From NCBI GenBank assembly GCA_002346625.1, contig DEAF01000027.1, positions 1-25,443 on the forward strand: a stretch of 25,443 nt of DNA, in the 5' to 3' direction. The stretch comes from Gemmatimonadales bacterium UBA2989. GTDB taxonomy: Bacteria; Gemmatimonadota; Gemmatimonadetes; Longimicrobiales; Gaopeijiaceae. Made by a program: the position numbers and the translations under genes. Under the pieces are notes generated by a model. It was not told where the DNA came from. It saw only the letters and a program-made list of their open reading frames with translations, and searched no databases. Shown in pieces: positions 1-8,705 of the stretch; within the stretch, counting starts at the first letter, position 1; each line of letters begins with the position of its first letter.

Positions 1-1
1 G

Positions 2-2299
2 GATATCGAACTGGAAAAAGACGAGATTATAACCTCTGATGACCTTCCCACTGTAGGTGATGTCGAAGATACAAGTATGGAAGAATTAGTTCAGGAAGAG
101 CCTGAAGACGATGAGAGTGTGGTAGAGGAAGTGGTCCCTCTAGAACCACCTGCACCAGATGTAAAAATTACAAGTGATGATGGTGATCAAACCTCTCCAG
201 AATCAGTTAGTCAATACTCATCAAGTAGCCCGGCTCGTATCATACGACGCCCGAAAAAGACCAGTGGTAAAGATAAGGGTGCTCCTGGTCAGGTTCGTGT
301 GCAGGCGGAAGGATATACGCCAGATGGCCAGCGGAGACAGCGTCAGAAAAAGAAACGCAAACAACGCCAAAATGTTGATCAGAGTGCGGTTAAAGAGAAT
401 ATCCAGAGAGTTATGGCAGAGCTTAAAGGAGGTAGTAGTAAGAAGCGTCGCCGCAAAGAACCTTCACTTACTAAAGAACAGCGTGAAGCAGAAGAAGAAG
501 AGGCACGCCAAGAAGAAGAGCGTGAAAGAACGACCGTTAGAGTAAATGAATTTCTTACGGTATCGGAGTTATCAGAATTAGTGGAAGTTCCTGCTACTGA
601 ACTCGTTGGTTCTGCATTCAAAAATCTTGGTATTATGGTGACTATTAATCAGAGGCTTGATTTTGATCAGATCGAGATGCTTTTGGACGAATTCGGGTTT
701 ACTGCAGTTCATGAAGAAGAATACGAAATTCACGAAGAAGATGTGATTGAAGAAGATCCTGAAGAGGATCTACGGCCTCGGCCTCCTGTGGTAACGGTCA
801 TGGGTCATGTTGACCATGGAAAAACGCTTCTACTAGATAAAATTCGTAGTTCGAATGTTGTGGCTGAAGAGTCAGGAGGTATAACTCAACATATAGGTGC
901 TTATAACGTCAAACTTAGTGACGATAAAATAATCACTTTCTTAGATACTCCAGGCCATGCAGCATTTACAGCTATGCGAGCACGTGGAGCTGAGATCACT
1001 GATATCGTAATTCTTGTAGTTGCTGCAGACGATTCAGTTATGCCTCAAACTAAAGAAGCGATAAGCCATGCTCGTAATGCAGGAGTGCCTATTGTTGTTG
1101 CTGTAAATAAATGTGATCTGCCGGCATCAGATCCTATGAAAGTCAAACAAGAACTCCTGCAACAGGAAATTCAGGTTGAAGATTTCGGTGGAGAAATTCT
1201 AAGTTCAGATATTTCAGCTAAGACTGGTGATGGTATTGATGATCTCCTCGAAAAAGTACTTTTGCAGGCCGAGTTATTGGAAATAAAGGCCAATCCAAAT
1301 CGCAATGGAATTGGAGTAGCTATTGAATCTCAGCTTGATACCGGAAAGGGTCCAGTTGTTTCTATACTTGTACGAAATGGCACGTTACGCATTGGAGATT
1401 CTTTTCTGGTAGGAAACTTTGAGGGTCGTGTTAGAGCTATGCTCGATGAGAGGGGTAATTCGTTAGAAGAAGCAGGCCCTGGGGTTCCAGTACAGATACT
1501 CGGGACAGCAGGGGTACCACAAGCCGGTGATACTTTTCAGGTGATGTCTTCTGAACGGGCGAGTGAGATTGCCCAGAGTCGAATCCGCCTAGAAAGACAA
1601 AAGCAGCTTCGCATTAAAGAGAAAAGCATAAAGCCGGAAAGCTTCTCTGGTGTTATTGATCCCGAAAAAGATGACACGCTTTCTTTAATCATTAAGGCTG
1701 ATGTTGATGGTTCGGTGCAAGCATTATCAGATGCCCTAGAACAATTGGGTACTGACGAAGTCAAGATTCAGATTATCCATCGTGCAGTTGGGGCGATCAA
1801 TGAAGAGGACGTTCTTCTTGCAGGAACTTCTGGTTCAGTTGTAATAGGGTTTCGGGTGCGCCCCTACACCAGCGCACGTAAAAATGCCGAAAGAGATGGT
1901 GTTGAAATCCGTGTTTACGATGTCATTTATGAAGCAGTTGATGAGTTGCGGTCTGTTTTGGAGGGAATGTTGATTCCAGAACAGAGAGAGACGATTGTCG
2001 GAACTGCTGAGGTGCTAGAGGTATTTAAAATCACTAAAGTTGGCACTATAGCGGGGTCGAACGTTCTTGAAGGGGTTATTGAGATAAAATTCCAGGTAAG
2101 ACTTGTGCGTGATGGGGTCGTAGTGTACACGGGATCGCTCTCCTCACTCAAGCGTTTCAAGGACGATGTGAAAGAAGTCAGAGAAGGTTTTGAGTGTGGC
2201 ATTGGGATCGCCAATTTCAACGATATTAAGATAGGTGATATCATCGAGTGCTATTCGGTTAAAGAAATAGCACGTTCTCTACCTGCATCTACAAGCTAG
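2..2299 (+). CDS. infB: Translation initiation factor IF-2 (5' end outside window)
   Basis: IF-2 is the GTPase that brings initiator fMet-tRNA to the 30S subunit and promotes 50S joining. The reading frame is open to the left edge without a stop and has the same acidic composition as what follows, so the gene is 5'-truncated by the window; the ATG at 77 is probably internal. Visible in order: an acidic then Lys/Arg-rich linker (to about nt 520), an IF2_N-type domain (about nt 535-710), then the G domain. G1 is GHVDHGKT (about nt 803-826), G3 is DTPGH, G4 is NKCD and G5 is SAK. After these come domain II and the C-terminal fMet-tRNA-binding domains, ending near nt 2290. It heads the block infB-rbfA-truB-ribF-rpsO-pnp, a widely conserved order usually preceded by nusA. 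The identification is very secure. Confidence 0.97.
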   Translation, partial: DIELEKDEIITSDDLPTVGDVEDTSMEELVQEEPEDDESVVEEVVPLEPPAPDVKITSDDGDQTSPESVSQYSSSSPARIIRRPKKTSGKDKGAPGQVRVQAEGYTPDGQRRQRQKKKRKQRQNVDQSAVKENIQRVMAELKGGSSKKRRRKEPSLTKEQREAEEEEARQEEERERTTVRVNEFLTVSELSELVEVPATELVGSAFKNLGIMVTINQRLDFDQIEMLLDEFGFTAVHEEEYEIHEEDVIEEDPEEDLRPRPPVVTVMGHVDHGKTLLLDKIRSSNVVAEESGGITQHIGAYNVKLSDDKIITFLDTPGHAAFTAMRARGAEITDIVILVVAADDSVMPQTKEAISHARNAGVPIVVAVNKCDLPASDPMKVKQELLQQEIQVEDFGGEILSSDISAKTGDGIDDLLEKVLLQAELLEIKANPNRNGIGVAIESQLDTGKGPVVSILVRNGTLRIGDSFLVGNFEGRVRAMLDERGNSLEEAGPGVPVQILGTAGVPQAGDTFQVMSSERASEIAQSRIRLERQKQLRIKEKSIKPESFSGVIDPEKDDTLSLIIKADVDGSVQALSDALEQLGTDEVKIQIIHRAVGAINEEDVLLAGTSGSVVIGFRVRPYTSARKNAERDGVEIRVYDVIYEAVDELRSVLEGMLIPEQRETIVGTAEVLEVFKITKVGTIAGSNVLEGVIEIKFQVRLVRDGVVVYTGSLSSLKRFKDDVKEVREGFECGIGIANFNDIKIGDIIECYSVKEIARSLPASTS

Positions 2300-2403
2300 T
2301 CTCATAAGTAAAGTATTTTAGGGCTAGGGATATTAATATCTTCTTGCTTAGCTAGTTAACTGACAGCAAAAGAGATCACTGAAGTAAATTTTCACCTTTA
2401 TCC

Positions 2404-2769
2404 ATGACAAACCAACGTCTATTTCGTTTAAATGAACAGTTCCTTAGAGAGATAACTGGGATCCTGCGCAATGACGTAAGAGATCCCAGGGTAAGAGGAG
2501 TTGTGGTCACAGCTGTTGCTGTCACACCGGATTTGTGGATGGCCAGGGTATACGTAAGAACTAATCATGTAGACAAAGAGGCCAGAGAAGCCATGGAAGG
2601 CCTTAATACTGCTTCCAGTTTTATCAGAAGTAAGCTTGGGTCGAGATTGCATATAAGACGTATTCCTGAATTGCGCTTTCTTGAAGATGAAATTCCAGAC
2701 CAAGTCAATCGCATTGAAGAAATCTTGCAGGATATAAAAAAAGAAAATGATACTGAATCATTGGATTAG
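2404..2769 (+). CDS. rbfA: Ribosome-binding factor A
   Basis: RbfA is a small KH-fold protein that binds the 30S subunit and helps mature the 5' end of 16S rRNA. The 121-residue product has the usual RbfA length. It begins with the family pattern of an N-terminal helix carrying RLNEQFLREI, then DPRVRGVVVTAV, and later a SFIRSKLGSRLHIRRIPELRF segment (about residues 69-90). It sits between infB and truB, its standard position. The ATG at 2404 has no convincing Shine-Dalgarno sequence, as for several genes here. The 104 bases before it contain a 12-bp palindrome (2329-2340) but no clear promoter. Identification is secure. Confidence 0.95.
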   Translation: MTNQRLFRLNEQFLREITGILRNDVRDPRVRGVVVTAVAVTPDLWMARVYVRTNHVDKEAREAMEGLNTASSFIRSKLGSRLHIRRIPELRFLEDEIPDQVNRIEEILQDIKKENDTESLD

Positions 2770-2788
2770 AAAGCACAGATAGATAATA

Positions 2789-3706
2789 GTGAGCATTGAT
2801 GAACCTGACCTTCCCAAGAGGGGTGGGGGGCTCCTGGTAGACAAGCCTGTGGGACCTACTTCACATGATGTGGTCAAATGGGCTAGAAAAGCTTTAGGTA
2901 CAAAGCGTGTCGGACATACTGGTACGCTAGATCCTTTTGCATCTGGATTGTTGGTTCTTTTGTTTGGTCCAGCAACTCGTTTGGCTGAATATATTTCCTG
3001 TCTCCCCAAAACTTATGAGGCTAGGGCTCGGCTTGGAATCAGAACAGACACCCATGATTCTCAAGGCCAGATTCTAGAACCATTAGGGGATTGGGAAATG
3101 ATTGGCCATGATGATGTTTTTTCTGAGCTCAAGCGGTTTCGGGGAAAGATCGAAGAAGTGCCACCTCAATTTTCGGCGAAGAAGATTGCTGGAGAAGCTA
3201 TGTATAAGAAAGCTCGAAGAGGTGAGAAGGTAGAACTTGATCCTGTTATTGTAGAGATATTTGATATCAATCTAACTGCTTTTGATCCTCCAGAATTTTC
3301 CTTTGAAGTAACATGTTCTTCAGGTACTTATATTCGTGCCTTAGCCAGGGATATAGGTGAAGGCCTTGGTGCAGGGGCACACCTTATTTCTTTGCGTCGA
3401 ACTTGGGTGGGAGATTTTTCAGTTGAAAAGGCTGATTCTGGAAATATTATCCGAGGGGGTTGTATCCCTAGTTCTAAACAGTGGATTGAGGCCGCTGAGA
3501 TGGTATGCCACCTACCCAGCCTACGAGTAGATTCCGATACGGCACTTCAGTTAATCCAAGGATGTAGGATAAAGTTACCGGAACCGAATTTGAAATATAA
3601 AAATCAAATCGCAGTCATAGATGATATAGGTCTTCTAGGTATTGCTGAAATGCGAGAAGGCGAATTGATTCCGAAAAAAATATTACAAGGCATAATCAAA
3701 TCATGA
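2789..3706 (+). CDS. truB: tRNA pseudouridine(55) synthase
   Basis: TruB makes pseudouridine 55 in the T-loop of tRNAs. The 305-residue product carries the family core GHTGTLDPFASGLL, in which Asp48 is the expected catalytic aspartate. Before it comes the N-terminal LLVDKPVGPTSHDVV segment, and later the conserved YIRALARDIG stretch. The C-terminal part (from about residue 230) is a smaller PUA-like tail. The chosen start is GTG at 2789, 19 bases after the rbfA stop; no in-frame ATG lies nearby. The last four bases overlap the ribF start (ATGA), indicating translational coupling. Confidence 0.95.
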   Translation: MSIDEPDLPKRGGGLLVDKPVGPTSHDVVKWARKALGTKRVGHTGTLDPFASGLLVLLFGPATRLAEYISCLPKTYEARARLGIRTDTHDSQGQILEPLGDWEMIGHDDVFSELKRFRGKIEEVPPQFSAKKIAGEAMYKKARRGEKVELDPVIVEIFDINLTAFDPPEFSFEVTCSSGTYIRALARDIGEGLGAGAHLISLRRTWVGDFSVEKADSGNIIRGGCIPSSKQWIEAAEMVCHLPSLRVDSDTALQLIQGCRIKLPEPNLKYKNQIAVIDDIGLLGIAEMREGELIPKKILQGIIKS

Positions 3707-4659
3707 CATTTTATGCTATAGATCCGAGTCTACCTTCGGGGCTTCCGTTAGATGGGAGAGATACGGTTGTTACTATTGGAACCTTTGACGGGATCCACAA
3801 AGGTCATTGGGAGGTTCTCTCAGAGATTAGGCGTATGGCGGACAAGAAAAACGCCCGTAGTGTGCTTATTACCTTTAATCCACATCCACTAACTATCGTT
3901 CGACCTGAGTTGGCTCCTCCAATGATTACTACGCCAATTGAAAAAAAAGAAATTCTAGCAGAATCTGGTTTGGACTATGTTGTTTTTATTCCGTTTACGC
4001 CTCTATTAGCTCAGTATAATCCTAGACGTTTTGTAGAAGAGATACTTGTGGAACGCCTTAAGGTGAAGGATTTGGTTGTTGGATATGACCACCATTTTGG
4101 TCGAGGACGAACTGGAAACGTTGATACCTTACGATGTCTTGGATCTGAATTAGGATTTGATGTGCATGTTGTAGGGCCTATAGGTATAGAGGAAGCCCCT
4201 ATTTCGTCTACGCGTATCAGAAAAGCTTTATTGCGTGGTGATGTTGATACGGCACATGAATCACTTGGTCGTCATTACTCATTACGTGGATTAGTAGTCA
4301 GGGGAGACCAACGGGGAAGGAACATGGGATTTCCTACTGCAAACTTAGAAGTAGTAGGTGTTGGGGCCGGAGGGAAACTAATTCCATGTCCAGGTATTTA
4401 TGCTGTTAGAGGGTTTTTACGTTCTGGGACATATGAAGGTGCACTTCACTTAGGACCAAGGCCTACTTTCCAGGGGTTACCGCCAAGTATTGAGTTGCAT
4501 TTGTTAGATTTTAATGAAGATATCTATGGTGAAGAAATTCGTGTAGAATTTATTAGCTATCTACGTAATATTATTTCTTTTGATTCACAAAGGGAACTAG
4601 TAGATAAGATGCGTGAAGATGTTGAAAAGATTCGTGAAATTCTTAAATACAGTTGCTAA
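3703..4659 (+). CDS. ribF: Bifunctional riboflavin kinase / FAD synthetase
   Basis: RibF phosphorylates riboflavin to FMN and adenylylates FMN to FAD. The 318-residue protein has the two expected domains. The N-terminal nucleotidyltransferase shows TIGTFDGIHKGH (the HxGH-type motif), FNPHPLTIVRP, GYDHHFGRGRTGN and the ISSTRIRKALLRGD signature, together about residues 1-180. The C-terminal riboflavin kinase domain shows RGDQRGRNMGFPTANLE, PGIYAVRG and the acidic HLLDFNEDIYGEEI end. It starts inside the truB stop codon (4-base overlap). Its place between truB and rpsO is the common bacterial arrangement. Identification is secure. Confidence 0.95.
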   Translation: MTFYAIDPSLPSGLPLDGRDTVVTIGTFDGIHKGHWEVLSEIRRMADKKNARSVLITFNPHPLTIVRPELAPPMITTPIEKKEILAESGLDYVVFIPFTPLLAQYNPRRFVEEILVERLKVKDLVVGYDHHFGRGRTGNVDTLRCLGSELGFDVHVVGPIGIEEAPISSTRIRKALLRGDVDTAHESLGRHYSLRGLVVRGDQRGRNMGFPTANLEVVGVGAGGKLIPCPGIYAVRGFLRSGTYEGALHLGPRPTFQGLPPSIELHLLDFNEDIYGEEIRVEFISYLRNIISFDSQRELVDKMREDVEKIREILKYSC

Positions 4660-4715
4660 AGATTATTGATATTGGAGTATACCATTGTTGCTGTAATCTT
4701 CTTCTGCTAGCTTAA

Positions 4716-4759
4716 TAGGCTTTTCGTAAAAAGATTATATCAGCTTCTTTTGAAGCCTA
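4716..4759 (+). promoter_or_regulatory. Alternative hairpins just upstream of rpsO
   Basis: The 107-base ribF-rpsO gap ends with two overlapping inverted repeats. TAGGCTT (4716-4722) can pair with AAGCCTA (4753-4759). Alternatively GCTTC (4743-4747) can pair with GAAGC (4752-4756) around a TTTT loop. The two pairings share bases 4753-4756 and so exclude each other. They end 8 bases before the rpsO start. S15 commonly represses its own mRNA through leader structures, so an autoregulatory element is possible; that role is inference only. Confidence 0.35.
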
Positions 4760-4766
4760 ACTCATT

Positions 4767-5045
4767 GTGGTGGAAAACACAGACGTGACAATAAATAAAG
4801 CAGAGATTGTTAAAAAGTATCAGCTACACGATGGAGATGTTGGCAGTACATCTATACAGATCGCAATTATAACATTTCGCATCAACGATCTCAGGTCACA
4901 CTTCGATAATCACAAGAAAGACAATCATAGCCGCCAGGGTCTCCTAAAAATGGTTGGCCGTCGTCGTCGGCTTCTTGAGTATCTGAAGCGTACAGACATT
5001 GAGAGTTACCGTAAGCTCATAACGGATCTAGGACTACGACACTAG
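4767..5045 (+). CDS. rpsO: 30S ribosomal protein S15
   Basis: S15 is a primary 16S rRNA-binding protein at the three-way junction of the central domain. The product shows the family core: KAEIVKKYQLHDGDVGST, then a helix with HFDNHKKDNHSRQGLLKMVG (His and Ser-Arg residues that contact rRNA), then RRRRLLEYLKRTDIESYRKL and the LGLRH end. At 92 residues it is a few longer than the usual 89. The start is uncertain: GTG at 4767, GTG at 4770 and GTG at 4785 are all in frame and none has a strong Shine-Dalgarno sequence. The placement directly before pnp is the classical one. Confidence 0.94.
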   Translation: MVENTDVTINKAEIVKKYQLHDGDVGSTSIQIAIITFRINDLRSHFDNHKKDNHSRQGLLKMVGRRRRLLEYLKRTDIESYRKLITDLGLRH

Positions 5046-5062
5046 AAATTGGTAGATTTATA

Positions 5063-5280
5063 ATGACAGTGGCTGGGATAGTGATCACTGTTTCAGTCTT
5101 AAGCAGTTATGATTCCTGGAGAATCGGCCCGATCAAATGGCTGCAATCGATCGGGGTACAGTTTGTATCCTGCTTTGCGGCGGTCGATTTCTCTACGAAT
5201 CTTGCTGTATCAAACCAGCCGGGAAGGTCCCCGCTGGTGAAACTAAGTCGTCCAGGGCAATCCTGATCGACTGAAAGCAG
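5063..5280 (+). ncRNA. Structured leader or small RNA between rpsO and pnp
   Basis: The 248 bases between rpsO and pnp look richer in G+C than the flanking genes and hold many complementary segments. Helices that can form: 5066-5071 with 5086-5091; 5111-5115 with 5121-5125; CCCGATC 5128-5134 with 5149-5155; CTGCTTT 5170-5176 with AAAGCAG 5274-5280, stacked on GTCGAT 5183-5188 with ATCGAC 5266-5271. Inside that long helix lie a hairpin at 5214-5238 (CCAG, bulged C, CGGG, 6-base loop) and one at 5253-5265 (CAGG/CCTG). The closing strand ends 13 bases before the pnp ATG, beside its purine-rich ribosome-binding region. This suggests a cis-acting regulatory RNA for pnp. It matches no riboswitch consensus I can recall. 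A 67-codon ORF covers part of it but resembles no protein. Confidence 0.5.
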
Positions 5281-5293
5281 AGAAAAGAGAAAA

Positions 5294-7396
5294 ATGACGC
5301 AGAGAATCGAACGCCAGTTTGCTGGGCGTACATTAAGCATTGAAACAGGCCGAATGGCCAAGCTCGCACAAGGTTCTTGTCTAGTACAGTTTGGCGATAC
5401 AGTAGTTCTTTGTGCTACTACGGTTCAAGATAAACCGACCCATCTACCTTTTTTCCCTTTAACTATTGAGTATAGGGAAAAAAGCTACGCAGCTGGTAAG
5501 ATACCAGGTGGTTTTTTCAAACGTGAAGGGCGTCCTGGAGAAAATGAAATACTTTCAGCACGTTTAATCGATAGGCCTCTCCGACCCTTATTCCCTTCAG
5601 GATTTATGCATGAAACCCATGTCACTTGCTTTATTTTGAGTGCCGATCAAGAAAATTCAGCTGATGTGTTGGCTATGCTTGGGGCTTCTGTGGCTTTGAA
5701 TATTTCCAAGGTTCCCTTTAATACTCCTGTAGCTTCAGTACGTGTCGGACGTATTAAAGACACATGGGTTCTAAATCCTACATTTCAGCAATTAGAGTAT
5801 TCTGATATGGAGATCGTTGTAGCAGGAACTAAAGATGCCATCCTAATGGTTGAAGGTGGTGCACTGGAAATCTCAGAAGCCGATATGCTGGAAGGATTCA
5901 AGGTTGCATCTACAGGTATCAAAGAGCTTATTGAAATACAGAATGAGATCCTGAAAGACCATACTGTATCGGATATGGAATGGTCATCTTTTGATCCGGA
6001 CAAGAATTTAGTAGACAAGGTTTGTCAGATTGCTGACAGTGGAATTAAAGATGCACTAATGATCTCGGACAAAACAGAGCGTAATCAAGCGATGGCTGCT
6101 TTAGCTGAAGATGTGACCAGATCTTTGATCGAAGAAGATTCCGCCTACGAGGAACAAGAGAGCTCTATCCGTCAAGTTATCCATGATATTGAAAAAAAAT
6201 CTATGAGGATGAAAATTTTAGATCAGGGTGAGCGTATAGATGGCAGGAGATTAGATGAGGTTAGACCAATCATATCAGAGGTAGATGTTTTGCCTAGAAC
6301 TCATGGTTCAGCATTATTCACTCGCGGTCAAACCCAAGCTCTTGTAGTCACAACTTTAGGAACATCTAGGGATGAGCAACGCATAGAATCTATAGATACT
6401 AATGAAGAGATTACAAAGTCATTCATGCTACACTATAATTTCCCGCCATTTTCAGTTGGCGAGGCGAGGCCATTCCGTGGTACTTCGCGACGTGAGCAAG
6501 GTCACGGATCCTTAGCTGAACGGGCCATTCGTCCTTTACTCCCAACCTACGACGAATTTCCTTATACAATCAGGATTGTTTCTGATATTCTAGAATCTAA
6601 TGGTTCTTCCTCTATGGCTTCAGTATGTGGTGCTTCATTGGCACTTATGGATGCAGGGGCTCCTATCAAATCTGCTTGTGCAGGAGTTGCTATGGGTCTC
6701 GTTAAAGAGGATGACAATGTTGCTATTCTTACTGACATTTTAGGAATAGAAGACGCTCTTGGAGATATGGATTTTAAGGTTGCTGGTACGCGTGATGGGA
6801 TAACCTCAATTCAGATGGATATTAAGATTGATGGTATTACACAAGAGATCCTCGAGACGGCCCTAAAACAAGCCTATGATGCTCGCATGCATATCCTTGA
6901 TACCATGAATGAAGTGTTATCTGAACCTCGTGGAGATCTTTCTCAATACGCACCCCGTATCCAATCAATACAGATAAATCCTTCTAAGATTGGTGAGATA
7001 ATAGGTCCTAAGGGTAAAACCATTCGAGCGATACAAGAGGAATCTGGAGCGAAAATAGATATTGATGATAATGGTTTGGTTAAAATCGCAGCTGTATCTG
7101 GAGAAGCAGGCAAGAGAGCTTTAGATATGATAGAGGCTATAGTTCAGGATCCTGATGTTGGTAGGATATATGAGGGTACAGTAAAGAACACTACAGCATT
7201 TGGTGCATTTGTAGAAATTCTTCCAGGTGTGGAGGGCCTCTGTCATATTTCTGAATTGGAAGATCGTCGAGTAGAACGTACTGAAGATGTTCTTAAAGTA
7301 GGAGATGTTACTCGAGTCAAGCTTCTATCTATCGATGAAAAAGGTCGACTTAGGCTTTCTCGTAAGGCTGCTATTGCTGAAGGAGAAGCTAGCTGA
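5294..7396 (+). CDS. pnp: Polyribonucleotide nucleotidyltransferase (PNPase)
   Basis: PNPase degrades RNA 3'-to-5' by phosphorolysis and can also add tails; it is a trimer and often part of a degradosome. At 700 residues it is full length. Visible in order: the first RNase PH domain with FFKREGRPGENEILSARLIDRPLRPLFP split across about residues 75-102; an all-alpha linker; the second RNase PH domain with TRGQTQALV, the FRGTSRREQGHG phosphate-binding region and AGTRDGITSIQMD (catalytic aspartates); a KH domain with IGEIIGPKGKTI; and a C-terminal S1 domain with GTVKNTTAFGAFVEILPGVEG and ending in LRLSRKAA. The ATG at 5294 follows a purine-rich AGAGAAAAGAG stretch. The upstream structured leader and downstream terminator make it the end of the infB transcript block. 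Confidence 0.97.
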   Translation: MTQRIERQFAGRTLSIETGRMAKLAQGSCLVQFGDTVVLCATTVQDKPTHLPFFPLTIEYREKSYAAGKIPGGFFKREGRPGENEILSARLIDRPLRPLFPSGFMHETHVTCFILSADQENSADVLAMLGASVALNISKVPFNTPVASVRVGRIKDTWVLNPTFQQLEYSDMEIVVAGTKDAILMVEGGALEISEADMLEGFKVASTGIKELIEIQNEILKDHTVSDMEWSSFDPDKNLVDKVCQIADSGIKDALMISDKTERNQAMAALAEDVTRSLIEEDSAYEEQESSIRQVIHDIEKKSMRMKILDQGERIDGRRLDEVRPIISEVDVLPRTHGSALFTRGQTQALVVTTLGTSRDEQRIESIDTNEEITKSFMLHYNFPPFSVGEARPFRGTSRREQGHGSLAERAIRPLLPTYDEFPYTIRIVSDILESNGSSSMASVCGASLALMDAGAPIKSACAGVAMGLVKEDDNVAILTDILGIEDALGDMDFKVAGTRDGITSIQMDIKIDGITQEILETALKQAYDARMHILDTMNEVLSEPRGDLSQYAPRIQSIQINPSKIGEIIGPKGKTIRAIQEESGAKIDIDDNGLVKIAAVSGEAGKRALDMIEAIVQDPDVGRIYEGTVKNTTAFGAFVEILPGVEGLCHISELEDRRVERTEDVLKVGDVTRVKLLSIDEKGRLRLSRKAAIAEGEAS

Positions 7397-7420
7397 AGGA
7401 ATTCTTACCCTGAAAGTGCT

Positions 7421-7467
7421 CCCAGGGGAGTATGGATATATGTAATCCATACTCCCCTGGGTCTTTT
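7421..7467 (+). terminator. Intrinsic terminator after pnp
   Basis: CCCAGGGGAGTATGGAT (7421-7437) is perfectly complementary to 7445-7461, giving a 17-bp stem with a 7-base loop, followed directly by TCTTTT (7462-7467). On the opposite strand the stem is not followed by a T-run, so it acts for + strand transcription. It separates the infB-pnp block from the M16 peptidase gene. Confidence 0.9.
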
Positions 7468-7487
7468 ACAGTAGGTATAAGACAGAT

Positions 7488-8705
7488 ATGCGTGAAACCA
7501 AATATAGCAATGGAGTCAATCTTATAACGGAGCGAATCCCTGGGATTCGTTCTGTAGCAATAGGGGTTTGGCTTAAGCAGGGTTCTGCTCATGAGTCGTC
7601 AGATTTTTTAGGAATCAGCCATATTCTCGAACATCTCGTCTTCAAGGGTACCAAACAACGTGATGCAAGAGAAATTGCTCTTTCACTCGAGTCATTAGGG
7701 GGTATGCTGAACGCCTATACGGCTAGAGAACATACTGGTTATCAGGCATTGGTCCTCGATGAACATTTACCTGAAGCACTCGATGTTCTTGCTGACCTTG
7801 TGCTTTACCCACGTCTTGATCCAGAAGACTTGGAATTAGAGCGTGCAGTTGTATTAGAAGAAATAGCTAGTGTGGAAGATGCACCAGACGATCTAATTTT
7901 CGATTTGCATAGTTCACGTTTCTGGAAAGGACATCCCTATGGCCAGATGATTTTAGGCACTCGTGAGACTGTGAGTGTTCTTGAAATTGATGATGTATGC
8001 AAACTTCACGAAGACAAATATACAGGGAATAATATTATAGTAGCTTGTGCGGGTGATATTGATCACGAGGTTGTTGCTAGTCACGTAGCTAAGCTCTTTG
8101 GGGATGCCTCTTCTGGAGAAATTTGTTCGGATGTTGATGCCCCATTGGAAAATTTAATAGGTCGAGATTTAGTAGTTCGCAACACAGCTCAAGCCCATTT
8201 AGTTTTTGGGAATCAGACGCCTCCCCATATGGATCCGATATGTGAAGCTTTAATTCTTATTTCAAGTGCATTTGGAGGTGGTATGAGTTCCCGTCTTTTT
8301 CAGCGTATCCGAGAAGAGATGGCCTTAGCTTACTCGGTTTTTGCTTATCAATCTTTCTATAGCCGAGCAGGTATCACAGGTGTGTATGTCGGTACCAGAC
8401 CAGAAAACTCTTCTAAGGCTCTCGAATCCATTTTAGCGGAATATAATTTGCTCTATAAAGAAGGTCTTATGGCATTAGAGTTAGAACAGATCAAAGCTCA
8501 AGTAAAAGGGCAAATGATAATATCTATGGAGTCTACTGTAGCACGACTTCTGCGTTTAGCGGGGTACGCTCTGCGTGGAGAGCCATATAAGAATTTGGAG
8601 GAATCTCTGGCAAGAATTGATGCTGTAACTCTGGAAGAAGTTAACGAAGCTTGCACACGCTTTTTCGATCCGGAAGATCAATATGTAATGAGTATGGGTC
8701 CATGA
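7488..8705 (+). CDS. M16 family zinc peptidase (processing-peptidase-like)
   Basis: This is a zinc metallopeptidase of the pitrilysin/mitochondrial-processing-peptidase family; bacterial single-domain-pair members of about 400-430 residues are commonly encoded just after pnp. The inverted zinc motif HxxEH is present as HILEH (His45, Glu48, His49), followed by FKGT. The third ligand region is LERAVVLEEI (Glu124/Glu125), about 76 residues downstream as in the family. The C-terminal half shows the FGGGMSSRLFQRIREEMALAYSV stretch (about residues 263-286), typical of the substrate-binding M16C domain. No signal peptide is apparent, suggesting a cytoplasmic enzyme. Its natural substrate is not known from sequence. 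ATG at 7488 lies 21 bases past the pnp terminator. Confidence 0.93.
   Translation: MRETKYSNGVNLITERIPGIRSVAIGVWLKQGSAHESSDFLGISHILEHLVFKGTKQRDAREIALSLESLGGMLNAYTAREHTGYQALVLDEHLPEALDVLADLVLYPRLDPEDLELERAVVLEEIASVEDAPDDLIFDLHSSRFWKGHPYGQMILGTRETVSVLEIDDVCKLHEDKYTGNNIIVACAGDIDHEVVASHVAKLFGDASSGEICSDVDAPLENLIGRDLVVRNTAQAHLVFGNQTPPHMDPICEALILISSAFGGGMSSRLFQRIREEMALAYSVFAYQSFYSRAGITGVYVGTRPENSSKALESILAEYNLLYKEGLMALELEQIKAQVKGQMIISMESTVARLLRLAGYALRGEPYKNLEESLARIDAVTLEEVNEACTRFFDPEDQYVMSMGP

Noticed and set aside
77..79. ATG at 77 as the true infB start
   Set aside because: The same frame is open to the left edge with identical acidic composition, and IF-2 normally begins with a helical domain missing here, so the start is outside the window.
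2329..2340. 12-bp palindrome GATATTAATATC before rbfA as an operator
   Set aside because: It is AT-rich, single and unsupported by a promoter or a second copy; chance is likely in this composition.
5063..5266. 67-codon ORF between rpsO and pnp
   Set aside because: It lies across the paired segments of the leader, resembles no protein family and has no family-like motif; complementary structure explains the region better.
5128..5280. TPP or cobalamin riboswitch in the pnp leader
   Set aside because: Short matches (a GGGGT, a CCTGATC, a GGGAAGG) occur, but the order, spacing and remaining conserved blocks of either riboswitch are absent, and pnp is not a vitamin gene.
7421..7461. Perfect 17-bp inverted repeat as a MITE or repeat element
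   Set aside because: A T-run follows directly, it sits just after pnp and no second copy occurs in the window, so a terminator is sufficient.
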